A stretch of DNA of 64,000 nt from Neorhizobium huautlense. Lineage in GTDB: Bacteria; Pseudomonadota; Alphaproteobacteria; Rhizobiales; Rhizobiaceae. The notes beneath the pieces were generated by a model that did no database searches, was not told the origin of the DNA, and saw nothing but the letters and a program-made list of their open reading frames with translations. The number at the start of each line of letters is the position of its first letter. Position 1 is the first letter of the stretch. The translations under genes and the position numbers were made by a program. Shown in pieces: positions 51,717 to 60,370 of this stretch. The stretch is from positions 1 through 64,000 of the forward strand of contig NZ_PVBM01000022.1 of the NCBI RefSeq assembly GCF_002968575.1, read 5' to 3'.

Positions 51717-52937
51717 ATGTCAAGAATTGCGCATGTCCTGGCCTTCCTGTTTCTCGTCGGAGCGTCTCTGGCGATGAGTCGAACGTCTGCCGAGGCGGGG
51801 TATGCGCATTTCATCTACGATGCCCAGAGCGGCAAGGTCCTGGCATCGGAAAATGCCGACGTCATCAATCATCCGGCCTCGCTCACCAAGATGATGACGC
51901 TTTACATGACCTTCGAGGCGCTCAAGCAGGGCCGCCTAGATTGGGACGAGCAGATCGTCATGACGGTGAATGCCGCCTCCAAGATCCCGTTCAAGCTGGG
52001 GGTTAAGGCAGGCCAGACGATCACGGTGCGCGAGGCGGTGCTTGCGATGGCGGTGCGTTCGGCCAATGACGCGGCCGCCGCGATGGCTGATCATCTCGGC
52101 GGTACCGAGGCGCGGTTCGGCATGATGATGACCCAGAAGGCGCGCCAGCTCGGCATGACGCGGACGGTGTTCCGCAATGCATCCGGCCTGCCGGACGACG
52201 ACCAGGTGACCACTGCGCGGGACATGGGCATGATGGCGCTTGCGCTCATCCGCGACTTCCCCCGCGAATACCAGCTCTTCTCGATGCGCGCCTTCGAGTT
52301 CCGGGGCAAGCGCATTCGAGGCCACAACAATCTGATGTACCGCTATCCCGGCATGGACGGGGTCAAGACCGGTTATATTCGCGCTTCCGGCTTCAACATC
52401 GCCAGCGCCGTCACGATCAACGGAAGACGGGTGATCGGCGTCGTCCTCGGCGGCAAGTCGGCCCGCAAGCGCGATGATCAGATGGCGGCTCTCCTCGACA
52501 AGTATGTGCCAGGCTCGGGCGCCCCAGCCGCCGGCGGTCTCATCGCCCTGGAAAACCAGGGAAAACGGCCGGCCGAAAGTGCTGCCCCGCTCGCCTTCGC
52601 CGCGCCGCGGAAGGAAACTTCGCTTGGCGCCCCGCCGGCGAGAGTTTCGATTGCCAATCTTTATGCCGCCCCGACGCCGCGGGAGCCCGTCGGCCCGCTC
52701 TGGCAGATCCAGATCGCCGCTGCCGGCAGCCGCGATGCGGCCTCCGCCATGCTTGAAAAGGCGGTTCCGCTGCTGGCGACGGATTTCGGCCGCATCGCCC
52801 CAAGCGTCGAGAGCTATGCGGAGGCCGGAAAGGAATATTTCCGCGCCCGCTTCGTCGGCTTCGCAGACCAGAACGCCGCCGCCCGCGCCTGCTCCGTCCT
52901 GCAGGCAAAAGCGGTGAACTGCTTCGTGGTGCGATAG
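51717..52937 (+). CDS. D-alanyl-D-alanine carboxypeptidase with SPOR domain
   Basis: A 406-aa penicillin-binding-protein 5/6-type carboxypeptidase that trims peptidoglycan stem peptides. Signal peptide at about 1-26. Catalytic motifs are S55-L-T-K58 (SLTK), S115-A-N117 (SAN) and K217-T218-G219 (KTG). A Pro-rich linker leads to a C-terminal SPOR domain (about 320-406; LWQIQIAAAGSRDAASAMLE landmark WQIQIAAAGSR), which binds denuded peptidoglycan at division sites. The fusion of PBP and SPOR is usual in rhizobia. It begins at ATG 51717. Confidence 0.93.
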   Translation: MSRIAHVLAFLFLVGASLAMSRTSAEAGYAHFIYDAQSGKVLASENADVINHPASLTKMMTLYMTFEALKQGRLDWDEQIVMTVNAASKIPFKLGVKAGQTITVREAVLAMAVRSANDAAAAMADHLGGTEARFGMMMTQKARQLGMTRTVFRNASGLPDDDQVTTARDMGMMALALIRDFPREYQLFSMRAFEFRGKRIRGHNNLMYRYPGMDGVKTGYIRASGFNIASAVTINGRRVIGVVLGGKSARKRDDQMAALLDKYVPGSGAPAAGGLIALENQGKRPAESAAPLAFAAPRKETSLGAPPARVSIANLYAAPTPREPVGPLWQIQIAAAGSRDAASAMLEKAVPLLATDFGRIAPSVESYAEAGKEYFRARFVGFADQNAAARACSVLQAKAVNCFVVR

Positions 52938-53007
52938 TTCATTTTCCCGGTCCATCGCTTTGGTGGAGGGACGCCCCGGAGTGCGTCCTGTTCTGTTCAG
53001 GCGGCAG

Positions 53008-53502
53008 TCAGCGGCATTTGCGCACTTCCTGGAGGGCAGCGCTGACGCCGCGCAGCGAATAGGAATAGCTGGTGTTGGTGCCGCGGCGGGAAATGGCTTC
53101 GAGCGTCATGTCGCGTCCGCCGCGCATGGCGTCGACCAGAACCGGCTCGCGATCCTTGTTGCGCAGCCAGGCGATCTTGTCATCGGGCATCAGGCGGAAG
53201 GCCTCGTCACCCACCTTGAGGCTGATCTCGGACCCTTCCTGCAAGGAGTAGCCCATGACCGCCTGCGGCGCATAGGCCGTCTCGCCCTGGGGCGCGATCA
53301 GGAAAAAATTGTCCCCGTGATCGACGCCGGCGGGAGCGGCATTCACCGGCACCGAGAGCGCGTAGCAGGTTTTCTGTCCGGCATCGGTGTAGGAATAGAC
53401 GCCCCAGGCGTCGAACTGCGCGACCCGGGTCGGCTGGGCGGTCGCGGACGCAGATGCGACGAGAGTGAAGGAAAGAGCGAGGGCGAGGGGCTTGATCTGC
53501 AT
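53008..53502 (-). CDS. Invasion-associated locus B (IalB)-like periplasmic protein
   Basis: A 164-aa secreted protein of the IalB family. A signal peptide (MQIKPLALALSFTLVASASA, cleavage after ATA near residue 22) precedes QPTRVAQFDAWGVYSYTDAGQKTCYALSVPVN-like sequence (landmarks FDAWGVYSY and KTCYALSVP). The family is broad in rhizobia and Bartonella and its function is unclear; envelope stress or adhesion has been suggested. It starts at ATG 53502; two Cys (KTCY and RKCR) may pair. It is convergent with the carboxypeptidase gene. Confidence 0.82.
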   Translation of the reverse strand: MQIKPLALALSFTLVASASATAQPTRVAQFDAWGVYSYTDAGQKTCYALSVPVNAAPAGVDHGDNFFLIAPQGETAYAPQAVMGYSLQEGSEISLKVGDEAFRLMPDDKIAWLRNKDREPVLVDAMRGGRDMTLEAISRRGTNTSYSYSLRGVSAALQEVRKCR

Positions 53503-53689
53503 GACATCTCCACAAAGCAATAGGCCCGAGGTCGAGAACTGCCGGTCCTCGGCCTGGAGATGGGCCTCATTTCAGTATGGCCCCATTCAATGTCCGGACG
53601 GTTACCGAGACGTTAATTCTTGTGTCGAAGCAGAGGCGTTTCCGGTCACAAAGGTTTGAGCCAATCGTGTTCGCTCTGCGCCAAAATGG

Positions 53690-53716
53690 AAAAAGGGCGA
53701 CCGAGCCGGCCGCCCT
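53690..53716 (-). terminator. Probable terminator of the VOC gene
   Basis: On the minus strand AGGGCG-G-CCG-GCT-CGG-T-CGCCCT folds into a ten-pair stem with one G-U pair, followed by TTTTTCC. It lies 27 bp after the VOC stop. Confidence 0.75.
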
Positions 53717-53742
53717 CAGAGCCTTCATTGATCAGGCCGGGG

Positions 53743-54174
53743 TTATTTTACCGGTGCGTTCATTGACCAGTTGACCCCGAAAGGATCGCGGAGCTGGCCG
53801 TAGCGGTCGCCCCAGAACATCACCTGCAACTCGAGGGTGACTTCAAGCCCTGCATCCACGGCACGCTTCCACCAGGAATCGATGTCGCCGTTCGCCAACG
53901 GCAAAAGCATGGTGTAGCCCTGCGGCTTTTCGAAGGGATGGCCGTGGTCCGGATAAGGGTCGCACAACATCAGCGAGCTGCCGTTGATGTAGAGATGGAT
54001 ATGCATCGTCCGGCCCTGCTCGTCCACCGGATGGAAGGACTCGATCGTGGCGCCGAAGGCCTTTTTGTAGAACTCCGCCGCCTTCATAGCACCGTCCACC
54101 TGCAGATAGGCGACAAGCCCTCCGCGGACGGGCGATGGTACCGGATTGTCATTCGTCTGAACTGCCGCTTCCAT
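53743..54174 (-). CDS. VOC family protein (PhnB/glyoxalase-like)
   Basis: A 143-aa vicinal-oxygen-chelate protein of the PhnB-like type. After RGGLVAYLQVDGAMKAAEFYKKAFGA (landmarks YLQVDGAMKAAEFY) come HIHLYINGSSLMLCDPYP and the end MFWGDRYGQLRDPFGVNWSM, all typical. Metal ligand positions are partly replaced, so an enzyme activity is not certain. The ATG at 54174 has GGAGGGAG six bases upstream. It may be co-transcribed with the GFA gene 92 bp upstream. Confidence 0.88.
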   Translation of the reverse strand: MEAAVQTNDNPVPSPVRGGLVAYLQVDGAMKAAEFYKKAFGATIESFHPVDEQGRTMHIHLYINGSSLMLCDPYPDHGHPFEKPQGYTMLLPLANGDIDSWWKRAVDAGLEVTLELQVMFWGDRYGQLRDPFGVNWSMNAPVK

Positions 54175-54266
54175 GAAAATCTCCCTCCTTGTTCGGTTGA
54201 GGTTCCGCTTGAACCTGCCCAAGGACGGACGGGATGAGCCGAAGCCGACAATCCGGCGGAAAGTTT

Positions 54267-54722
54267 CTAGCTTTTTTCCGCGAATTCCTTGACCAGCCCT
54301 TCATACGCCTCGAAAGGCGGAAAGGTCTCGTAGGAATGCACGGCGGGGGTCGTCGCCCAGGGCAGCTTTTCGGATGTGTAGGTCTCGATGAAGGGCGAGA
54401 ACCATTTTGCGTCGTCGAGCATGGTGGGGCGCAGGTTGACGAACCAGTCCATGCCTTCCGGGTGGGTAAACATCCAGCTCTTGCAGTGCGGGCAATGGTA
54501 GTGGTGCGCGTCCGGGCCATGCAGGCCGCCGATCACCGGCTCGCCCTCGATCACCTCGAAGCCCTCCGCCGGAACGGCGGCGGAGAGCGAGTAGGCGCTG
54601 GCGCTCATCTTCTGGCAGCCGCTGCAATGGCAGGCCATGGTGAGGATCGGCTGGGCGCTGATCCTCAGCCGGACCCGACCGCAGCGGCATGAACCTTCGA
54701 TCGGGAGTGAGGGTTTTGTCAT
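54267..54722 (-). CDS. GFA (glutathione-dependent formaldehyde-activating) family protein
   Basis: A 151-aa zinc-binding GFA/CENP-V family protein. The zinc Cys pattern is visible: GSCRCGRVRL (C-x-C), CHCSGCQKMSASAYS (C-x-C-x2-C) and HCPHCKSWMF (C-x2-C). The family was named for a formaldehyde-glutathione adduct enzyme, but most members are uncharacterised. The ATG is at 54722, 42 bp after the stop of the GST gene on the same strand. The GST-GFA-VOC order suggests a small thiol/aldehyde-related unit, an inference from names only. Confidence 0.9.
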   Translation of the reverse strand: MTKPSLPIEGSCRCGRVRLRISAQPILTMACHCSGCQKMSASAYSLSAAVPAEGFEVIEGEPVIGGLHGPDAHHYHCPHCKSWMFTHPEGMDWFVNLRPTMLDDAKWFSPFIETYTSEKLPWATTPAVHSYETFPPFEAYEGLVKEFAEKS

Positions 54723-54764
54723 GGGAGTCTCTCTGTCTTTCTAGGCTGGGTGCGTGGGCGAGAC

Positions 54765-55469
54765 CTAGGGCCGCTTCGGGATTTCCAAGCCCCGCTGAAC
54801 CGCGGGCCGGGCAAGGCCGCGTTCCAGCCATTTGGGGACCAGCTTCAGCTGGTCGTATTCGATCAGTTCGCCGGCGCCGTAAAAACCGATCAGGTTGCGC
54901 ACCCAGCCGAGCATGGAAATATCGGCAATCGTATATTCGTCGCCCATGATCCAGTCGCGGCCTTCGAGCCGGGTCTCGATGACCCGGATGAGGCGGGCCG
55001 ATTCCTTGACGTAACGGTCGCGCGGGCGCTTGTCTTCGTAATCCTTGCCGGCGAATTTGTGGAAGAAGCCGAGCTGGCCGAACATCGGCCCCAAACCGCC
55101 CATTTGGAACATCACCCACTGGATGGTTTCGTAGCGCCTGGCGGGGTCGGCGGGCAACAGCTTGCCGGACTTTTCGGCGAGGTAGATCAGGATCGCACCG
55201 GATTCGAAGAGACCCAGCGGTTTGCCGCCCGGACCGTCCGGATCGATGATCGCCGGGATCTTGCCGTTCGGATTGAGAGACAGATATTCCGGTCCCCAGG
55301 TCTCGTTTTCACCGATATTAATGAAATGCGGCTCGTAGGGCAGGCCGATCTCCTCCAGCATGATCGATACCTTTACGCCGTTCGGCGTCGGCGTCGAATA
55401 GAGCTGCAGGATGTTCGGGTTCTGGGCGGGCCATTTCGTGGTGATGGGAAAGGCGGAGAGATCGGCCAT
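54765..55469 (-). CDS. Glutathione S-transferase (Yghu/nu-like)
   Basis: A 234-aa GST. The thioredoxin-like domain begins at about residue 20 with ILQLYSTPTPNGVKVSIMLEEIGLPYEPHFINIG (landmarks LYSTPTPNGVKVSIMLEE), and PNGKIPAIID and LFESGAILIYLAEK are the glutathione-binding blocks. The C-terminal helical domain follows from about 100 with QWVMFQMGGLGPMFGQLGFF, typical of the nu/YfcG group, which can reduce disulfides and peroxides. Start at ATG 55469. It leads a possible GST-GFA-VOC unit. Confidence 0.9.
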   Translation of the reverse strand: MADLSAFPITTKWPAQNPNILQLYSTPTPNGVKVSIMLEEIGLPYEPHFINIGENETWGPEYLSLNPNGKIPAIIDPDGPGGKPLGLFESGAILIYLAEKSGKLLPADPARRYETIQWVMFQMGGLGPMFGQLGFFHKFAGKDYEDKRPRDRYVKESARLIRVIETRLEGRDWIMGDEYTIADISMLGWVRNLIGFYGAGELIEYDQLKLVPKWLERGLARPAVQRGLEIPKRP

Positions 55470-55558
55470 GCGGGTTCCTCGGCTGCAATTTGTTCCCGCG
55501 GAATATAGCCACCGGCGCGCGATGCGCCAGTGGCGATCTCATGAATAGGGCGTTCCCG

Positions 55559-56398
55559 CTAGCGGGCGCTGGCGGGGAAAGCCGGGAGGCGGCCGATATG
55601 GCTAGGATCGTGCTGGACGATCAGCTTTGCATCGAGTTTTTCGGCAATGTCAGCCATGCGCTCCATCGAGGCGAGGCTTTCGGCCCTGTTGACGTTGAAC
55701 GGCGGCACGCCCCGGTTGCCGATCTGCTCTTCGAAATGCACGACGTCGCCGGACAGCAGCACCGGTCCCGTTTGCGGCAGGTTTACCAGCAATGCCGTTT
55801 CGCCTTCGGTGTGGCCCGGCATGGCGAGCATCATCACCTGGCCGTCGCCGAACACGTCGCGATCGCCGGTAACCGGATCGGCCTTGGCCTTTCCGTCCAT
55901 CCACGGCTGGACCAGCGCGGACATCACCGCGAAGGGCAGGGGATCGGCATGCAGGCTCTTCCAGTCGCCGGCACCGATCATCAGCGTCGCTTGGGGGAAG
56001 CTGGCTGCCTGGCCCATATGGTCGAAGTGGTTGTGGCTGACGCCGACGATGCCGATCTGCTCCCGCTTGATGCCGATTTTGGCAAGCTGGGTCGGTATAT
56101 CGATGGCGAGCGCCGGCGCCATCGCCTGGCTTGTATCAGCTGCCTTGCCGATCAACGCTGCCGGCAGGCCGGCATCCCAGAGCATATAGTCGGTGCCGTG
56201 GCGGATTAGGTAGCAACTGGCGGTCAGGGTGCGCGTCTCTCCCTTGTAGCTGAAGGTATCGGAAAAACTCGACAGGTCCTTGATCACGACGGAGCCGCAG
56301 TCGAGCCGCCAAAGTTCGAGATCGGCTGCTGCCCTGGCCGGGGCGGACAGCGCCAGCAATGCGGCGCCGAGGCTGAAGAGGGACGCAAGGGTCTTCAT
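55559..56398 (-). CDS. Secreted MBL-fold metallohydrolase (lactonase-like)
   Basis: A 279-aa metallo-beta-lactamase-fold hydrolase with a signal peptide (MKTLASLFSLGAALLALSA). The dinuclear zinc motif is S-H122-N-H124-F-D126-H127-MG, and further ligands occur in MPGHTEGE and SGDVVHFEE. The layout resembles AHL lactonases such as AiiA/AttM relatives, but most are cytoplasmic; with the signal peptide it is periplasmic. Substrates may be lactones or esters. It is divergent from an AraC regulator, which may control it. Confidence 0.85.
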   Translation of the reverse strand: MKTLASLFSLGAALLALSAPARAAADLELWRLDCGSVVIKDLSSFSDTFSYKGETRTLTASCYLIRHGTDYMLWDAGLPAALIGKAADTSQAMAPALAIDIPTQLAKIGIKREQIGIVGVSHNHFDHMGQAASFPQATLMIGAGDWKSLHADPLPFAVMSALVQPWMDGKAKADPVTGDRDVFGDGQVMMLAMPGHTEGETALLVNLPQTGPVLLSGDVVHFEEQIGNRGVPPFNVNRAESLASMERMADIAEKLDAKLIVQHDPSHIGRLPAFPASAR

Positions 56399-56534
56399 GA
56401 TAATGTCTCCTGTGTTGAAGCCACCGCCTTTTGCCCGTTCCTGAAGGTCCGCTGGTGCCGGAAATTCATCACCTTGAGCCCGAAACGCTCAGCGGAGATA
56501 TTTTTTGCATAGTCCGATGCGCTATAGTGCGCCC

Positions 56535-57398
56535 ATGAACCTTTTCATCCGCGACCGCTTTCCCGATCTCTCCCGCCGCCTGCTCGACCGCTTGCGCCCG
56601 GTCGTTTCCGGCCGGCTTGACAGGGGGATGCACCCCTATGGCGGGCAGCTCTTTGCCTATTGCTGTTTCGACCGCGAGCGGATGACGGCACTGCAACTCG
56701 ACTGTCCGATGATCTGCATCGTGCTCTATGGTCAGAAGGACGTGTGGCTGGGCGACCGGGCGCAATCCTTTCCGGCGGGCTCGGTCTTCGTGCTGCCGGC
56801 CGGGGTGCCGATGGACGTCCTCAACATTCCCGACGAGATGAACGGCCTTTACGTCGCGCTTCGCCTCGACGTGCCGAGCCTGCCGGAAGGGATTACGCCG
56901 CTTTCCGCAGCGGAGAGACTGGAAGGCCGCGCGGTGGGCTCGTTCGGCGTGCCGCTCGGCGAAGATCTGGTGGAAGCGCTCTGCCATGCGGCAACGTCGA
57001 TTGCCGACGAGTCCACTGGCGAGACGATAAAACGGCTGAGGATGACCGAAGTCCTTGCACTCCTGAGGCCGCTGCCGCAAGCGCGCGCCTTGTTTCGCCA
57101 GAGCGTCGCGGAAGAGGTCGCCTGGCTGATCGCAACGGCTCCTTCCGAACAGTGGAGCGTTGCTGAGGTGGCGAGAGAATTGGGTTTCGGTGCCTCGACA
57201 TTGAGGCGCCGTCTTTCCGTCGAAGGCACCTCCTTCCGAACAATCCTGCGTCGCGAGCGTCTCCGGGCAGGGCACAATGCACTTGCCGCCGGTGCATCCA
57301 GTCTCGCAGCCGCTGAGGCCGCGGGTTATTCCTCGCGTTCGCATTTCTCCCGTCGCTTCCGGGAGAGTTTTGGAACAAGCCCCTCGGGGCGGCGCTAG
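56535..57398 (+). CDS. AraC family transcriptional regulator
   Basis: A 287-aa regulator with an N-terminal effector domain (MNLFIRDRFPDLSRRLLDRL... IVLYGQKDVWLGD, typical of the AraC_N type found in ExsA-like proteins) and a C-terminal HTH from about 195 (WSVAEVARELGFGASTLRRRLSVEGTSFRTILR; landmarks EVARELGFGASTLRRRL and YSSRSHFSRRFRESFG). The start is uncertain: ATG 56535 is preferred, but ATG 56517 and TTG 56505 are in frame and none has a good ribosome binding site. It diverges from the MBL hydrolase gene and may regulate it. Confidence 0.85.
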   Translation: MNLFIRDRFPDLSRRLLDRLRPVVSGRLDRGMHPYGGQLFAYCCFDRERMTALQLDCPMICIVLYGQKDVWLGDRAQSFPAGSVFVLPAGVPMDVLNIPDEMNGLYVALRLDVPSLPEGITPLSAAERLEGRAVGSFGVPLGEDLVEALCHAATSIADESTGETIKRLRMTEVLALLRPLPQARALFRQSVAEEVAWLIATAPSEQWSVAEVARELGFGASTLRRRLSVEGTSFRTILRRERLRAGHNALAAGASSLAAAEAAGYSSRSHFSRRFRESFGTSPSGRR

Positions 57399-57473
57399 GT
57401 TTCTCAAAAAAATTTGCTGCGGCCGGTCGGATCAGCGGCTACTCCTTCGTCTTCAACTGGAGAGGAAGCCGAG

Positions 57474-57848
57474 ATGTTATACGCCATCCTTTGTTACGCC
57501 CATGAAGAGACGGTCTTTGCCTGGTCCAAGGAGGAGGAGGCGGCCGTCATGGACAGGCTTATCGAGGTCCAGCAGCCGTTGATGCAGGCCGGCAAGCTCG
57601 GACCTGTGGCCCGCCTCATGCCGACGACCGCCGCGACGACCGTGCGCAAGGGCAAGGACGAGCCGCTGGTGATCGACGGCCCGTTCGCGGAAACCAAGGA
57701 GGCGCTGCTCGGTTTCTACACCGTGGACGCTGAAACACTCGACGAGGCGGTCGCCTTCGCCAAGCAGCTGTCGAGCGTCAATCCAGGCTCGAGTTCCTAC
57801 GAGATCCGGCCCTTCCACGTCTTTTACCCGGGAGCGATCCAGACATGA
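57474..57848 (+). CDS. YciI-like protein with DGPF motif (ECF42 partner)
   Basis: A 124-aa YciI-fold protein with the signature D68-G-P-F71 in VIDGPFAETKEALLG, which names the DGPF family. It starts MLYAILCYAHEETVFAW with AGAGGA before the ATG at 57474. It overlaps the following sigma factor gene by four bases (ATGA). Family knowledge: DGPF proteins are genetically linked to ECF42-type sigma factors and are their usual target genes, but without a known enzyme activity. Confidence 0.93.
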   Translation: MLYAILCYAHEETVFAWSKEEEAAVMDRLIEVQQPLMQAGKLGPVARLMPTTAATTVRKGKDEPLVIDGPFAETKEALLGFYTVDAETLDEAVAFAKQLSSVNPGSSSYEIRPFHVFYPGAIQT

Positions 57849-59098
57849 CCGATATCGCGTGGATCGAACTTGCACTGACGGCCGCCCGGCCGCAGGCGCT
57901 CGGCGCCCTGCTTCGCTATTTCCGCGATCTCGACACTGCGGAAGAGGCGTTTCAGGAAGCCTGCCTGCGGGCCATCCGGACCTGGCCGGAAAAGGGTGCG
58001 CCGCGCGATCCGACCGCCTGGCTGATCTTCGTCGGCCGCAACAGCGGCATCGACGCGGTCCGCAAACGCGCCAAGAACGATCCGCTGCCGGAGGAGGAAG
58101 CCTTCTCCGATCTTTCCGACGCGGAAGACGATATCGCCGACCGGCTCGACAATTCCAACTATCGCGATGACATCCTGCGCCTGATGTTCATCTGCTGTCA
58201 TCCGGACCTGCCGAATACCCAGCAGATCGCGCTGGCGCTCCGGATCGTTTCTGGGCTCACCGTGCCCCAGATCGCCCGCGCCTTCCTCGTCAGCGAGGCG
58301 GCGATGGAGCAGCGCATCACGCGGGCCAAGGCGCGCGTCGCAAAAGCGGGCGTCCCCTTCGAGACGCCGGATGCGGCCGAGCGGGCGAGACGGCTCGGCA
58401 TCGTGTCCTCGATGATCTATCTCGTCTTCAACGAGGGATATTCCGCCGGCGTCAACAATCCCGACAATGCCGCCTTCTGCGAGGAGGCGATCAGGCTGGC
58501 CCGGCTACTCCTGCGCATCTTCCCGTCAGAACCCGAGATTATGGGCCTGCTCGCGCTGATGATGCTGCAGCATTCCCGCGCTGGAGCGCGTTTCGATGGA
58601 CAAGGCCAGATCATTTTGCTGGAAGACCAAAATCGCTCTCTGTGGGACCGCAAGCTGATCAACGAGGCCCTGGTGCTGCTCGACAAGGCGATCCGCCATC
58701 GCCAGCCCGGCCCCTATCAGGTGCAGGCGGCGATCTCCGCCGTGCATGCGCGCGCCGCCAGGCCCGAGGAGACAGATTGGGCGGAGATCAACCAGCTCTA
58801 CGGTCTCCTGGAACGCCTCCGGCCCTCGCCTGTCGTCACCCTCAACCGGGCGGTCGCCGTCTCCAAACTCGAGGGTCCGGAACAAGCGCTCGAGCTGATC
58901 GCTCCGCTCTCCGAAAGGCTCGACGGCTATTTCTACTTCCACGGGGTGCGCGGCAGCTTCCTGATGCAGCTGGATCGCAAGGCCGAGGCGCGCGAAGCCT
59001 TCGACCGGGCGATCGCGCTCGCCAATTCTGCGGCCGAATGCGCCCATATCCGCCAGCAGATCGACAAGCTCGGCGCAGTTCCTTCGCCGGTGGAATGA
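57845..59098 (+). CDS. ECF42-type RNA polymerase sigma factor with C-terminal extension
   Basis: A 417-aa sigma factor. Regions sigma-2 (ALLRYFRDLDTAEEAFQEACLRAI landmarks FRDLDTAEEAFQEACLRA) and sigma-4 (LRIVSGLTVPQIARAFLVSEAAMEQRITRAK; landmarks GLTVPQIARAFLVSEAAM) occupy the first 190 residues. The remainder is a long helical, TPR-like extension (VFNEGYSAGV...RLARLLLRIFPSEPEIMGLLALMMLQHSRAGAR) that defines ECF42. No anti-sigma factor gene is adjacent, as expected: the extension itself controls activity in studied members. It is coupled to the DGPF gene. Confidence 0.94.
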   Translation: MTDIAWIELALTAARPQALGALLRYFRDLDTAEEAFQEACLRAIRTWPEKGAPRDPTAWLIFVGRNSGIDAVRKRAKNDPLPEEEAFSDLSDAEDDIADRLDNSNYRDDILRLMFICCHPDLPNTQQIALALRIVSGLTVPQIARAFLVSEAAMEQRITRAKARVAKAGVPFETPDAAERARRLGIVSSMIYLVFNEGYSAGVNNPDNAAFCEEAIRLARLLLRIFPSEPEIMGLLALMMLQHSRAGARFDGQGQIILLEDQNRSLWDRKLINEALVLLDKAIRHRQPGPYQVQAAISAVHARAARPEETDWAEINQLYGLLERLRPSPVVTLNRAVAVSKLEGPEQALELIAPLSERLDGYFYFHGVRGSFLMQLDRKAEAREAFDRAIALANSAAECAHIRQQIDKLGAVPSPVE

Positions 59099-59167
59099 CG
59101 GAAGGCTCCGCCATCCTTGTCAGCGAAGCGAGAGCAGGGTGGTCATGAGCCGCGCGTCCACGCGCAA

Positions 59168-59371
59168 TTACGGGCCGGTGCGAACAAGCGACGGGTCGAT
59201 GCCGATGTCCCGGAGCTGGTCGTCGCTGAGTTCGTGCAGGGCCTTCAGAGTTCGCGCAAGGCCTGCCTGCCTGCGTTTCTCGCCGAACCAGAAGCCTGCG
59301 GCTCCGATCAGGAGATCGATCAGTCCTCGAGTGAGGCGGGTGGTGTTGGTGGTGGTCAGGGTATTGGTCAT
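59168..59371 (-). CDS. DUF1127 family protein
   Basis: A 67-aa DUF1127 protein starting MTNTLTTTNTTRLTRGLIDLL, with the core TLKALHELSDDQLRDIGIDPS. The ATG at 59371 has GGGAG seven bases upstream. The first helix (LIDLLIGAAGFWFGEKRRQ) is followed by basic residues. Family members bind RNA and modify carbon and phosphate metabolism in Agrobacterium and relatives. It is convergent with the sigma factor gene, 69 bp between stops. Confidence 0.9.
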   Translation of the reverse strand: MTNTLTTTNTTRLTRGLIDLLIGAAGFWFGEKRRQAGLARTLKALHELSDDQLRDIGIDPSLVRTGP

Positions 59372-59612
59372 TACGGATCTCCCGAAAAACGCGGCAAGTC
59401 GATTTTGCGATGGCGGGAGGATCGCATCGCAGCGTCTGCCCAGCGTGCGGACGGCCGTGAAATTTCCGTCAAATCGACGGTCGCGAGGATGTCTTTGATA
59501 TCCTCGACAAAAATACCCGAAATCTTTGCTCGTGCTGTCGGATTTCCTTTGGGCCGCTCGTCCTTGGGGCAACATCTGATAGGATGTCTTTCAAACCATG
59601 GGAGATGGAAAA

Positions 59613-60083
59613 ATGACTGCCAATACTGCTGCTTACGCCCTGCAGCTCGTACGCGAGATCGACGCGCCGGCCGAACAGCTTTTCAAGGCCTGGACCACAC
59701 CGGAGAGAATGGGCGAATGGTTCTGCCCGAAGCCATGGAAGGTGACCGAGGCCAGGGTCGACCTGCGTCCCGGCGGATCCAGTTACATCCTCATGGAAGG
59801 TCCGGACGGCGAGAAGATCCCCAGTCACGGGGTCTATCTGGAAGTCGTGCCGAACAGGAAACTGGTCTTCACCGACGCTTACACGAGCGCCTGGGTGCCG
59901 TCGGAAAAGCCGTTCATGACGGCAGTGGTCGAATTCGAGGACCTTGGCAACGGCCGCACCCGCTATACCGCGACCGCCCTGCACTGGACGGAAGAGGATA
60001 AAAAAGCCCATGAGGAAATGGGCTTTCACGAAGGCTGGGGCACCGTGGCGGATCAGCTCGCCCAGATCGCTAGGACTTTCTGA
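59613..60083 (+). CDS. SRPBCC (AHSA1-like) family protein
   Basis: A 156-aa START-fold protein of the AHSA1/SRPBCC type. The start TANTAAYALQLVREIDAPAEQLFKAWTTPERMGEWFCP (landmarks REIDAPAEQLFKAWT and MGEWFCP) and end HEEMGFHEGWGTVADQLAQ are typical. I chose the ATG at 59613, with GGAG eight bases upstream (GGAGATGGAAAA). Such proteins bind hydrophobic ligands; they often accompany ECF or ArsR regulators, and an ECF42 gene lies just to the left. Confidence 0.9.
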   Translation: MTANTAAYALQLVREIDAPAEQLFKAWTTPERMGEWFCPKPWKVTEARVDLRPGGSSYILMEGPDGEKIPSHGVYLEVVPNRKLVFTDAYTSAWVPSEKPFMTAVVEFEDLGNGRTRYTATALHWTEEDKKAHEEMGFHEGWGTVADQLAQIARTF

Positions 60084-60094
60084 AAGAACGAATC

Positions 60095-60126
60095 AAATCG
60101 GGGAGATGGCGCCATCTCCTCGATTT
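60095..60126 (+). terminator. Near-palindromic hairpin, probable terminator
   Basis: AAATCGGGGAGATGGC and GCCATCTCCTCGATTT form a nearly perfect inverted repeat with one G-U pair and a minimal loop, followed by TCG-TTC. It lies 12 bp after the SRPBCC stop. Confidence 0.6.
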
Positions 60127-60370
60127 TCGATTCAACGGTTTTGTAACCCGCCAGCAGATCAGAACGGGTTCCGAAAAAAGCACGAGAGCGTCGCCGTTCT
60201 GTTCGAGACGATGTTCCGCCCGATACCATTGAAGTTGTGAATGGTCTAAGATCAGTATCGAAATTGCTTGAGGCGGAACGGCCGGCTGGTGATATAGTGA
60301 CGTGCAGGACAATTTCAGGTGGTGCCTTCAACCTGCGTCAGGCAGTTCCCGCAATGATCTGGAGCTCTTC

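Noticed and set aside
60084..60370. EcfG-type promoter before the HWE kinase
   Set aside because: GGAAC occurs near 60284 but no GTT follows at 16-17 bases.
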